From Bradyrhizobium diazoefficiens (lineage in GTDB: Bacteria > Pseudomonadota > Alphaproteobacteria > Rhizobiales > Xanthobacteraceae): a stretch of 64,000 bases of DNA. Of this stretch, positions 46,459 through 54,084 are shown in pieces. Each line of letters begins with the position of its first letter. Position 1 is the stretch's first letter. The translations under genes were made by a program, and so were the position numbers. The notes beneath the pieces are model-generated. The model did not search any database and was not told the DNA's origin. It worked only from the letters and a program-made list of their open reading frames with translations. The DNA is taken from positions 310,001 through 374,000 of the forward strand of contig NZ_JAFCKW010000003.1 in assembly GCF_018129965.1 (NCBI RefSeq), written 5' to 3'.

Positions 46459-47478
46459 TTAAAGTTCCAGCAGTCCGCCGTCACCATCTTCATCGGCGAA
46501 GGCCAGCAGCGTCCCCTTGGCGTTCCACGCCAGCGCGGCAACCGGCGGCGTGCCGTTGCGGCGGACCAGGATCTCGGCGCCGTCTTCCAGACGCACCATC
46601 AGAACGGTGCCGTCGCTGTAGCCTGCGGCGAAGATGTCGTTCTTCGGGTGGCAGGCGACCACGGACACGCGCGCCTGCAGCGGCGCGAGCATCGCGGGCT
46701 CCTTGCCCATCGGACCGTCCTTGCTGGCGAAAGGCCAGACGATGACGGTGTCGGCGCCCGAGGTCGCGAGCCCCTTGCCGCCCGCGCTCCAGGACATCGA
46801 GCGGACGCGGCCGGGATAGCCGGTCATGCGCATGTGTCTGTTGTCGGCGAGCCGCCAGCCGTGCAGCGCCGATTCGTGCATCGTGGTGACAAGGAATTTG
46901 TTGTCGGGGCTGAAGGTGACGCCGAGATGCGAGCCCGCCCAAGGCAGGAATTCGGCCGAGTCCGCCATGTTGGGAAACCACAGCGTCGCACCGTTGTAAT
47001 GGGCGATCGCAAGGCGAAGCCCCTTGGGCGCAAACGCAAGCCCGCCCACGGTCGAGGGCACATCGATCGACTTCTCTTCGGTCTTGGCGCTCTTCACCGT
47101 CGCCGTCTTGCCGGCCGACCAGGCATAGGCCCCGTCGGGATGCAACGCGACCGCGTCGATCCAGCGCCGTTTCGGGTCGGTCGCGAGCAATGTCACCTCG
47201 CCCTTGGCGTCGAGCGACACGACCTTGCCGTCGTCGCCGCCCATGATCAGGCGCTTGCCGTCGGATGCGGCGGAGAGAATGCCGCCGCCGTGCACGGCGA
47301 CCCTGGTGATCTCGCCCTTGCCATCAACGAACGCGACGTTCTCCTCGCCGCCGACGAAGGCGGCGCGATCACCGAGAAAATGCGCCGAGGTCACGCCCAT
47401 GCCCAGCGTCACCGACTTGACGCGGTCGGTGACGGAGACGATCGAGGCGGAATCGGGGGGCGGCGTAAACTCTTTCAT
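46459..47478 (-). CDS. WD40-repeat protein translationally coupled to CobW GTPase
   Basis: The protein has about 339 residues. It is a beta-propeller with repeated units such as GKRLIMGGDDGKVVSLDAKGE, HPDGAYAWSAGKTATV, SPDNKFLVTTMHESALHGWRLADN, GGKGLATSGADTVIVWPF and HPKNDIFAAGYSDGTVLMVRLEDG. No signal peptide is seen, so it is cytoplasmic. The start shares a base with the CobW stop (TGATG), so the two are translated together. Its place in a Zur-controlled block suggests a role in zinc handling, perhaps as a partner of the GTPase (inference). A GTG three bases earlier is an alternative start. Confidence 0.82.
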   Translation of the reverse strand: MKEFTPPPDSASIVSVTDRVKSVTLGMGVTSAHFLGDRAAFVGGEENVAFVDGKGEITRVAVHGGGILSAASDGKRLIMGGDDGKVVSLDAKGEVTLLATDPKRRWIDAVALHPDGAYAWSAGKTATVKSAKTEEKSIDVPSTVGGLAFAPKGLRLAIAHYNGATLWFPNMADSAEFLPWAGSHLGVTFSPDNKFLVTTMHESALHGWRLADNRHMRMTGYPGRVRSMSWSAGGKGLATSGADTVIVWPFASKDGPMGKEPAMLAPLQARVSVVACHPKNDIFAAGYSDGTVLMVRLEDGAEILVRRNGTPPVAALAWNAKGTLLAFADEDGDGGLLEL

Positions 47479-48518
47479 CACGAAACGATGCAGCTCTCAA
47501 AACCCTTGCGAATGGCCTCTTCCGGCAATTCGCGGCCGATGAAGACGAGGCGGCTCTGGCGGGGCTCGCCGTCCTTCCATTTCCGCTGATGGTCACCCTC
47601 AAGCATCATGTGCACGCCCTGGAAGACATAGCGGTCGTCGTCGTCATGGAACGACAGGATGCCCTTGGAGCGAAGGATCTTGCCGCCCTCGACCTGCACC
47701 AGGTTCTGCAGCCAGGGCATGAACACGTTCGGATCGAGCGGCTTGTCGGTCTTGAGCGACAGCGACTGCATGTCCTCGTCGTGATAGTGCTTCAGGCCGT
47801 GGCCGTGATCATGGTGATGATGATGGTCGTGGCCGTGATGATCATGGTCGTGGTCATGATCGTCGGCTTCGAGGAAATCCGGCTCGATCTCCAGGATGCG
47901 GTCGAGGTCGAAGGCGCCGCGATCGAGCACGTCTGCGAGCGCCACCGAGCAGCGCTCGGTGCGATGCAGCTTGGCATAGGGATTGATGGCGCGGATGCGA
48001 GCCTCGACCTCGGCAAGCTCGGCCTTGGTGACGAGGTCGGTCTTGTTCAGCACGATAACGTCGGCAAAGGCGATCTGGTTCTTGGCTTCGGGCGCGTCCT
48101 TGAGCCGGTCGGACAGCCATTTGGCGTCGGCGACGGTGACCACTGCGTCGAGCCGGGCGTTCTTCTGCACGTCCTCGTCGACGAAGAAGGTCTGGGCCAC
48201 CGGCGCGGGATCGGCGAGCCCGGTGGTCTCGACGATGATGGCGTCGAACTTGCCCTTGCGCTTCATCAGGCCTTCCATGATGCGCACGAGGTCGCCGCGC
48301 ACGGTGCAGCAGATGCAGCCGTTGTTCATCTCGAACACTTCCTCATCGGCGCCGATGATGAGGTCGTTGTCGATGCCGATCTCGCCGAACTCGTTGACGA
48401 TGACGGCGTATTTCTTGCCGTGATTCTCCGACAGGATGCGGTTGAGCAGCGTGGTCTTGCCGGCACCGAGATAGCCGGTCAGGACGGTCACTGGAATCTT
48501 CTGGGACGCTTCAGACAT
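47478..48518 (-). CDS. CobW/COG0523-family zinc metallochaperone GTPase
   Basis: The protein has 346 residues. Walker A is GYLGAGKTT (15-23), the metal-binding motif is GCICC (67-71), Walker B is ETTGLADP and the base-specific motif is NKTD. A His/Asp-rich stretch follows at about 218-243, then the CobW C-terminal domain from about 265. Family members (ZagA/YciC, ZigA) deliver zinc to client enzymes under zinc limitation. It lies 53 bases after znuA on the same strand, and Zur control of COG0523 genes is well documented. Confidence 0.92.
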   Translation of the reverse strand: MSEASQKIPVTVLTGYLGAGKTTLLNRILSENHGKKYAVIVNEFGEIGIDNDLIIGADEEVFEMNNGCICCTVRGDLVRIMEGLMKRKGKFDAIIVETTGLADPAPVAQTFFVDEDVQKNARLDAVVTVADAKWLSDRLKDAPEAKNQIAFADVIVLNKTDLVTKAELAEVEARIRAINPYAKLHRTERCSVALADVLDRGAFDLDRILEIEPDFLEADDHDHDHDHHGHDHHHHHDHGHGLKHYHDEDMQSLSLKTDKPLDPNVFMPWLQNLVQVEGGKILRSKGILSFHDDDDRYVFQGVHMMLEGDHQRKWKDGEPRQSRLVFIGRELPEEAIRKGFESCIVS

Positions 48519-48571
48519 AACAACTCCGGGTCGGGCTTGTCGCGCGACGCGAGGCGGGGTGGCCCCCTGCC

Positions 48572-49438
48572 CTAATGGTCAAGCGCGCTGGTCAGGGCCT
48601 TTATATTGTGCCTGACCATATCAATGTAAGTGGGTGCAGGCCCCTTTTCCGCCGTCAAACCGTCCGAAATCAGGGTCCCGCCGACCTTGGCCCCGGTCTC
48701 GGCCGCAATCCGCCGGATCAGCCGGTCGTCGCTGATATTCTCCAGGAATACAGCCGGGATCCTCGCGGCCTTGATCTGCCCGATGATGGCTGCGATGTCC
48801 CGCGCGCTGGGCTCGGTCTCCGTGGAGACGCCCAGGGGGGCGATGAACTGGACGCCGTATTCGGCGGCGAAATAGCCGAAGGCGTCGTGGGTGGAAATCA
48901 CCTTGCGTCGCTCCGGCGGAATTTTGGCCACGGCCTCGCGGACCTCGCGGTCGAGCGTGTCGAGCCTGTCCAGATAGGCCTTGGCCCGGGCGCGGAAGAC
49001 ATCCGCATCATCCGGATCGGCCGCAACCAGCGCATTGGCGATGTCGGTGACGTAGACTTTTGCGTTGGGGACGGACTGCCAGGCATGGGGGTCCGCGGCC
49101 GAGCCGAGCTTCAGGGGCGCAATGCCGGCGCTGGCCGCGACCACTTGCGCCCTGGCGCCGGAGGACTGCACCAGGCGCGGCAGCCAGCCCTCGAGGCCAA
49201 GCCCGTTGACGACGACGAGCTTGGCGTCCGCGATCCGCTTCGCATCGCTCGGCGCGGGCGTGTAGACATGGACGTCGCTATCGGGCCCGACCAGCGTCGT
49301 CACATTGACCCGGTCGCCGCCAATGGTGCGGACGAAATCGCCGAGGATGGAGAAGCTTGCGACGACGTTGAGCCGTTCCGCGGCGCGCAGCGGCGAGGCG
49401 ACCAGCAGCATGGCGAGGAGCACGAGGAAGCGCATCAC
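48572..49438 (-). CDS. znuA: Zinc ABC transporter periplasmic binding protein (cluster A-I)
   Basis: The protein has 288 residues with a signal peptide of about 19 residues. Metal ligands by family position are the His residues in DSDVHVYTP, ADPHAW and STHDAFGYF, with D in LISDGLTAE. The His-rich loop of enteric ZnuA is absent here, as in AztC-type receptors. It binds zinc and delivers it to ZnuB. It starts two bases after the znuB stop. A small Zur-controlled His-rich protein at the head of the operon could supply the missing His cluster (inference). Confidence 0.9.
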   Translation of the reverse strand: MMRFLVLLAMLLVASPLRAAERLNVVASFSILGDFVRTIGGDRVNVTTLVGPDSDVHVYTPAPSDAKRIADAKLVVVNGLGLEGWLPRLVQSSGARAQVVAASAGIAPLKLGSAADPHAWQSVPNAKVYVTDIANALVAADPDDADVFRARAKAYLDRLDTLDREVREAVAKIPPERRKVISTHDAFGYFAAEYGVQFIAPLGVSTETEPSARDIAAIIGQIKAARIPAVFLENISDDRLIRRIAAETGAKVGGTLISDGLTAEKGPAPTYIDMVRHNIKALTSALDH

Positions 49439-49440
49439 AG

Positions 49441-50310
49441 TCAGGCCTCCAGGTGCCGGCCGGGAAACAGCTGGCGGACGATTCCGCCGACTCGGCCGAA
49501 CAGGACGGAGACGATGTAGAGCACGGTCGCAACCAGGATGATCGCAGGGCCCGAGGGGACGCGGGTCTGGAACGACAGCACGAGGCCGGCATAGCCGGAG
49601 GCGGCGGCGGCGACCACCGCGATGCAGATCATCATGGTGAGATCGCGCGTCCAGAAGCGCGCAATGCCGGCCGGCAGGATCATCAGGCCGACCGCCAGCA
49701 AGGTGCCGAGCGCCTGAAAACCGTTGACGAGATTGATGACGACGAGGGCCAGGAAGGCGAGATGCGCAGGACCGCCGGCGGGGCTCACGGTCCGCAAAAA
49801 TAAGGGATCCACGCTCTCGATCACCAGCGGACGATAGATCACCGCGAGCACGAGCAGCGTCACGGTGGCGTTGAAGGCCACCACCAGCAGGGTCTGGTCG
49901 TCCATCGCGAGGATGTTGCCGAATAACACGTGCAACAGGTCGATATTGGTGCCCTTGATCGACACGATGGTCACGCCCAGTGCCAGCGAGGCCAGATAAA
50001 AGGTGGCAAGCGAGGCGTCCTCCTTCAGCCCGGTCGAGCGCGACACGACGCCGGCGAGGATCGCCACGGCAAATCCGGCGATCAGGCCGCCGGCCGTCAT
50101 CGCGAACAGATTGAGGCCGGAGAGCAGGAAGCCGACGGCCGCGCCGGGCAGGATCGCATGCGCCATGGCGTCGCCGACGAGACTCATCCGCCGCAGCATC
50201 AGGAACACGCCGATCGGCGCGCCGGCAAGCGACAGCGCGATGACGGCGGCGAGCGCCCGCCGCATGAACTCGAATTCAGTGAACGGACCGATCAGCGCGT
50301 CATGGACCAT
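49441..50310 (-). CDS. znuB: Zinc ABC transporter permease
   Basis: The protein has 289 residues and eight to nine membrane helices. RMSLVGDAMAHAILPGAAVGFLLSG (coupling region) and ALGTLLAVGLMILPAGIARFW are the ABC-3 family marks. It forms the zinc channel with ZnuC and takes zinc from ZnuA. It is 6 bases from the znuC stop and 2 bases from znuA, so the three are one operon. Confidence 0.93.
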   Translation of the reverse strand: MVHDALIGPFTEFEFMRRALAAVIALSLAGAPIGVFLMLRRMSLVGDAMAHAILPGAAVGFLLSGLNLFAMTAGGLIAGFAVAILAGVVSRSTGLKEDASLATFYLASLALGVTIVSIKGTNIDLLHVLFGNILAMDDQTLLVVAFNATVTLLVLAVIYRPLVIESVDPLFLRTVSPAGGPAHLAFLALVVINLVNGFQALGTLLAVGLMILPAGIARFWTRDLTMMICIAVVAAAASGYAGLVLSFQTRVPSGPAIILVATVLYIVSVLFGRVGGIVRQLFPGRHLEA

Positions 50311-50316
50311 CTGACG

Positions 50317-51072
50317 TCACGCCGCCCGCGCGCGCGCATTGTCGGCCGCGCAGGCCGCGGCACTGTCGTCGAAGGCTTCGCACATCCGCATCGCGACCAT
50401 CAGGTTCTCCGGTGTCAGCACCTCCGCCGTCGGCCCCCAGGCCACGGGGCCGCGCGCCAGCACCAGAGTCTCGCTGAAATGGGTGCGCACCATCTCCATG
50501 TCGTGCAGCGCGGCCAGAACGGTGCGGCCCTCGCCGTGCCAGTGCTTGACCAGCGCGAGCAGGTCGGTCGTGGTCTTGCTGTCGATGGCATTGAAGGGCT
50601 CGTCGAGCACGATCAGGCGTGCATCCTGGAGCAGCACGCGCGCGAACAGCACGCGCTGCATCTGTCCGCCCGAGAGCGTCCCAAGGGGGCGGTTCTCGAA
50701 GCCATTGAGGCCGACGGAAGCGATCGCGTGCAGAATCTTGTCACGCGCAGCCTTGCCGATGCCGCCGAACAGGCCGGTTGCCCGCCACAGCCCGGTCGCG
50801 ACGAAATCGAACACCGAGATGGGAAAGCTGCGGTCGATCTCCGCGCTCTGCGGCAGATAGGCGATGTCGCGGGAGTCGAACCCGCCGAGATGGATGCTGC
50901 CGTCGAGCGGCCGGAGGATGCCGACGATGCCGCGCAGCAGCGTCGACTTGCCGGCCCCGTTCGGACCGACCACGGCGACCAGCGCACCGGAGGCGACTTC
51001 GCCATTGAGATGGTGCACGGCCGGATGCCGGTCGTAGCCGAGCGTGACGTTGTTGAAGTGCACGGCCGCCAT
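50317..51072 (-). CDS. znuC: Zinc ABC transporter ATP-binding protein
   Basis: The protein has 251 residues. Walker A is GPNGAGKST, the signature LSGGQMQR, and Walker B is RLIVLDEPF; H-loop in LAALHDM. It hydrolyses ATP to drive zinc uptake through ZnuB. ATG at 51072 is preferred as GAGG sits five bases upstream; GTG at 51078 would overlap the stop of the His-rich peptide gene by four bases (GTGA). The coupling with that peptide is tight either way. Confidence 0.92.
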   Translation of the reverse strand: MAAVHFNNVTLGYDRHPAVHHLNGEVASGALVAVVGPNGAGKSTLLRGIVGILRPLDGSIHLGGFDSRDIAYLPQSAEIDRSFPISVFDFVATGLWRATGLFGGIGKAARDKILHAIASVGLNGFENRPLGTLSGGQMQRVLFARVLLQDARLIVLDEPFNAIDSKTTTDLLALVKHWHGEGRTVLAALHDMEMVRTHFSETLVLARGPVAWGPTAEVLTPENLMVAMRMCEAFDDSAAACAADNARARAA

Positions 51073-51074
51073 GG

Positions 51075-51311
51075 TCACCTCATCGCCAGGAACACCACGC
51101 CCCAGAGCACGGCACAGACGGCGAGCGCAGCGGACAGGCGACCGGCCACGGTCATGCGCAGGATCGACCAGGGTGCAGCCTGGGCCGGATGCGGCGTGGC
51201 TGCATCGTGGACATGGGCGTGGCTGTGGACGTGCCCATGCGGATGGGCGTGGTCATGGGCGAGGCCATGAGCATGGTCGGGATGATGGGTGGGGGACGCG
51301 GCGGGAACCAT
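51075..51311 (-). CDS. Zur-controlled small His-rich membrane protein, first gene of zinc operon
   Basis: The protein has 78 residues. The first 41 hold 14 histidines in H-x-H runs (HHPDHAHGLAHDHAHPHGHV and on), and the last 20 or so form one membrane helix (GRLSAALAVCAVLWGVVFLAM). The start lies only four bases from the end of a Zur box. No ribosome site precedes it, and the predicted transcript start would give a leader of about ten bases. It probably binds zinc at the membrane and hands it to or from ZnuABC; I know no named family for it. Strand order and coupling with znuC support it being real. Confidence 0.75.
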   Translation of the reverse strand: MVPAASPTHHPDHAHGLAHDHAHPHGHVHSHAHVHDAATPHPAQAAPWSILRMTVAGRLSAALAVCAVLWGVVFLAMR

Positions 51312-51315
51312 AGCG

Positions 51316-51338
51316 GATACGTTATATTATAACATTAC
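51316..51338. promoter_or_regulatory. Zur box overlapping an extended -10 promoter
   Basis: GTTATA-T-TATAAC (51321-51333) is a perfect palindrome within a 23-base match to the Zur consensus (G-N-AATGTTATA-N-TATAACATT-N-C). On the reverse strand TGTTATAAT inside it forms an extended -10 for the zinc operon, so bound Zur would block RNA polymerase when zinc is plentiful. Confidence 0.88.
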
Positions 51339-51355
51339 CCATGTCCACGGCCGGC

Positions 51356-51856
51356 TCAGGGTTTCCCGATCACCATTGCGATTGCGGCCGCGAGGAAGGG
51401 GAACGGCACCGAGACCGCGCAACGGAACCAGACGAAACGGGCCGGCATGAACGGGATTTCCCACAAGATCACCCTCTGGAAGGCGAACAGGGCCCAGGCG
51501 ACCACATAGGCGACCACCTGCGGTACCCCGCCGCCGGATTTGAGCGCCACCGTGCCGATGGAGAAGCCGATCACAGGACCGCCGGGCGTGGCCGCGCCGG
51601 CGACCACGGCGGTTGCGACGCCCAGCCAGCCGCTGTCCGCGCCGAGCCAGCCGGTGATGACCTCCTGCGGGATGATGGCGGCGATGTAGCCCGAGCCGAT
51701 CACGCCGAGCGCGATCCGCGGCACGATGTTGATGAAGTCCATCGAGCCCTCGCGCAGCGAGGCCTTGAACACCGGTGGCCCGCGCCGGAAGGCGATCAGG
51801 CCGACGCCGAACACCGAACCCCACAACAGCATGTCGATCAGGAGAGCCGCGCTCAT
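51356..51856 (-). CDS. Half-size permease, UPF0718/ArsP-like (second of pair)
   Basis: The protein has 166 residues and four to five membrane helices. It carries one copy of the family motif, GAATPGGPVIGFSIG. Full-length members have two such repeats in one chain; here the other repeat is the preceding gene, and the two overlap by four bases (ATGA). They likely form a heterodimeric permease, possibly for organoarsenical or another small solute; the substrate is unknown. The 3' end lies just past the Zur box, but the box faces the zinc operon. Confidence 0.82.
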   Translation of the reverse strand: MSAALLIDMLLWGSVFGVGLIAFRRGPPVFKASLREGSMDFINIVPRIALGVIGSGYIAAIIPQEVITGWLGADSGWLGVATAVVAGAATPGGPVIGFSIGTVALKSGGGVPQVVAYVVAWALFAFQRVILWEIPFMPARFVWFRCAVSVPFPFLAAAIAMVIGKP

Positions 51857-52464
51857 GCGGCGTCCTCGTCGCTGTCGCGCTTCGGATAGAGCCGGACGTA
51901 GACGAAGCGGCCGAGCGCGCCGGCGAGCACCGGCAGCGGCAGCGAGATGACGATCCGCCAGAGCGTGAAATCGGTGCCCATGATCGGGATTTCCCAGGCC
52001 ACCGCGCGGCCATAGCCGATCAGGGTCCAGCTCACCACCATGGCGATGGTCGCGCCGAAATCGGCGCCGACCGCGAGCAGCGCACTCGCCACCGGATAGG
52101 CTGTGAAGGGCCCGCCCGGCAGGATCGCGCCGAAGGCGGTGCCGATCAGAAGTCCCTTCAATCCGGATTTCGGCCCGAGCGAGCGCGAGACCTTTTCGTG
52201 CGGCAGGATCTCGGAGATGAACGCGCCGAGCAGGCAGCCGGCCAGCACGCGCGGCAGAATGCCGCCGAACAGCGAGAGGTCGTGGGTCAGAATATCGAGG
52301 ACGCCGTCAGTGCCGTCACGCCGCCAGACCAGAGCGGCGCTCACCGCCACCAGCGCCGCAATGATGATCGTGGACCAGCCGATCGGCTTGCGCACACGCC
52401 CCGGCCGCGGCTCGGACTCGGCGTCCTCTGCAGGAGGCTGATTTTTCGGGGACAGTTCTGACAA
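51853..52464 (-). CDS. Half-size permease, UPF0718/ArsP-like (first of pair)
   Basis: The protein has 203 residues: a charged N-terminus of about 28 residues, then five membrane helices. It has the motif GAILPGGPFTAYPVASALL, equivalent to GAATPGGPV in the partner gene. It runs into that partner by a four-base overlap. The first half-repeat also carries a conserved ILPHEKVSRSLGPKSGLKGLL loop. No regulator is adjacent apart from the Zur box on the far side of the pair. Confidence 0.82.
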   Translation of the reverse strand: MSELSPKNQPPAEDAESEPRPGRVRKPIGWSTIIIAALVAVSAALVWRRDGTDGVLDILTHDLSLFGGILPRVLAGCLLGAFISEILPHEKVSRSLGPKSGLKGLLIGTAFGAILPGGPFTAYPVASALLAVGADFGATIAMVVSWTLIGYGRAVAWEIPIMGTDFTLWRIVISLPLPVLAGALGRFVYVRLYPKRDSDEDAA

Positions 52465-52578
52465 CGGGCTTTGTAGGCTCGAGTGTGATGCCCGTCCTGA
52501 TTAAGCGCGGTATCCGAGCGATGCAAACAGTACGATGACAGACCCGTGCGCGCACCACGCAGGGCAATTCCGCACAGC

Positions 52579-52610
52579 AAAAAAGGCGGCCGCGCCTGCA
52601 ACCGCCTTTT
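52579..52610 (-). terminator. Rho-independent terminator of the superoxide dismutase gene
   Basis: On the reverse strand AAAAGGCGG pairs with CCGCCTTTT around a 12-base loop, ending in six U residues. It is 38 bases after the sod stop. Confidence 0.88.
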
Positions 52611-52647
52611 CGGCTCTTCCGGGACGCGCCCGAATGACGCGTGAGAC

Positions 52648-53244
52648 TTACGCCTTCTCGAACAGGGACTCGACGTATTCCCAGTTCACGAGGTTCTCGA
52701 CGAACGCCTTGAGATAGTCGGGACGGCGATTGCGGTAGTCGATGTAGTAGGAGTGCTCCCAGACGTCGACGCCGAGGATCGGGGTGGCGCCGTGCACCAG
52801 CGGATTCTCGCCGTTCGGGGTCTTGGCGATTTCGAGCTTGCCGTTCTTGACCTGGAGCCAGGCCCAGCCCGAGCCGAACTGGCCGACGCCGGCCGCCTGG
52901 AAGTCGGCCTTGAACTTCTCGACGCCGCCGAGGTCCTCGTTGATCTTCTTCTCGAGCTTGCCCGGCAGCTTGGTGCCGCCGCCGTTGGGCTTCATCCAGC
53001 TCCAGAAGTGGATGTGGTTGTAGTGCTGGCCGGCATTGTTGAACACGGCCGGGTTCTTGCCGAACGAGCCCTTGACGATCTCCTCAAGGGACTTGTCTTC
53101 CCATTCGGTGCCCTTGAGCGCGTTGTTGCCGTTGGTGACGTAGGCCTGATGATGCTTGTCGTGGTGGAATTCCAGCGTCTCCTTCGACATGAACTGGCCG
53201 AGGGCGTCATAGGCGTAAGGAAGGGGGGGCAGCGTAAAGGTCAT
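52648..53244 (-). CDS. sodB: Superoxide dismutase, Fe/Mn family
   Basis: The protein has 198 residues. Metal ligands are H27 (FHHDKHH), H77 (YNHIHFW), and D/H in GVDVWEHSYY. Q73 in NNAGQHYNHIHFW is at the position used by iron-type enzymes (manganese enzymes have their Gln elsewhere), so an iron or cambialistic enzyme is more likely. There is no signal peptide; it acts in the cytoplasm. It has its own terminator and is monocistronic. Symbol is by type only. Confidence 0.94.
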   Translation of the reverse strand: MTFTLPPLPYAYDALGQFMSKETLEFHHDKHHQAYVTNGNNALKGTEWEDKSLEEIVKGSFGKNPAVFNNAGQHYNHIHFWSWMKPNGGGTKLPGKLEKKINEDLGGVEKFKADFQAAGVGQFGSGWAWLQVKNGKLEIAKTPNGENPLVHGATPILGVDVWEHSYYIDYRNRRPDYLKAFVENLVNWEYVESLFEKA

Positions 53245-53474
53245 GGGTTGTTGTCCGCGACTGATGGGGAACTGGCTTAACGGGGAGTCTTATAGAAGGT
53301 TCCACTGACGTTAAATACCGCCAATTTGCTAAATTGCCTGATGCGGCGTGCAGGCCGGATTGCAAAAAATCGATACAGGCATCCGGGCCGCAGCAAGCAT
53401 GCCAAAAATATCATTGTCTTTGAAGCGCTTATGACAGAACGAACGCACCACGCGCAGACCTGAAAGAATGAGCC

Positions 53475-54002
53475 ATGAGTATCGAGATCGACATCCTCAA
53501 CGGCGATGCCTCCTGGCGCATCGCGGAGCCTCTGCATCAGGCGGTCTGGGGCCCACAACAGATTGGGGGCAAGCCATGGGCTCACGTCAGATGGGCCAAT
53601 GCCGATTTGCGCGTGCTGATCGAGACGCCCGAGGACGGCCTCGTCTGCCATGTCGGAATCTACTTTCGCACCGTCACCTGGAATGGGCAGAAGGTCCATA
53701 TCGGCGGCATCGGCGGGGTCTGCACGCGCGAAGACCGGCGCGGCCGCGGCTATGCCACCGTGGCGATCGACGCGGCGGTTCACACCATGCGGGCCAACGA
53801 GGCCGTTCGCTTCGCGCTGCTGTTCTGCGAGCCGCACAATTTTACGTTCTACCAGACCCGGAGCTGGCTGCCCTTCCAAGGCGAGGTCTATTGCGAGCAG
53901 CCGGAGGGACGCATCCGCTTCGACCATATGGCGCCCTACGTCTTCAATATCGTCCGCGCCCCGACGCTCGGCACCATCGACCTATGCGGCCTGCCGTGGT
54001 GA
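53475..54002 (+). CDS. GNAT-family acetyltransferase (AAC(2')-like)
   Basis: The protein has 175 residues. GGIGGVCTREDRRGRGYATVAIDAAV holds the acetyl-CoA loop (R-R-G-R-G-Y-A), and the FALLFCEPHNFTFYQTRSWLPFQG segment is the end of the fold. The N-terminal HQAVWGPQ stretch resembles aminoglycoside 2'-N-acetyltransferase-like GNATs, but the match is loose. Substrate unknown. No operon partner is close; MATE follows after 82 bases on the same strand. Confidence 0.78.
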   Translation: MSIEIDILNGDASWRIAEPLHQAVWGPQQIGGKPWAHVRWANADLRVLIETPEDGLVCHVGIYFRTVTWNGQKVHIGGIGGVCTREDRRGRGYATVAIDAAVHTMRANEAVRFALLFCEPHNFTFYQTRSWLPFQGEVYCEQPEGRIRFDHMAPYVFNIVRAPTLGTIDLCGLPW

Positions 54003-54084
54003 GCCCTGCGTGACGGGAGGGCTGGTGTCGATGTCCTTCGCCCTGTAGTATGTCGACCATCATCTCATATTCCACGCGGTGAAC

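Noticed and set aside
46459..47478. Identification of the WD40 protein as AztD
   Set aside because: AztD is periplasmic. This protein has no signal peptide and is coupled to a cytoplasmic GTPase.
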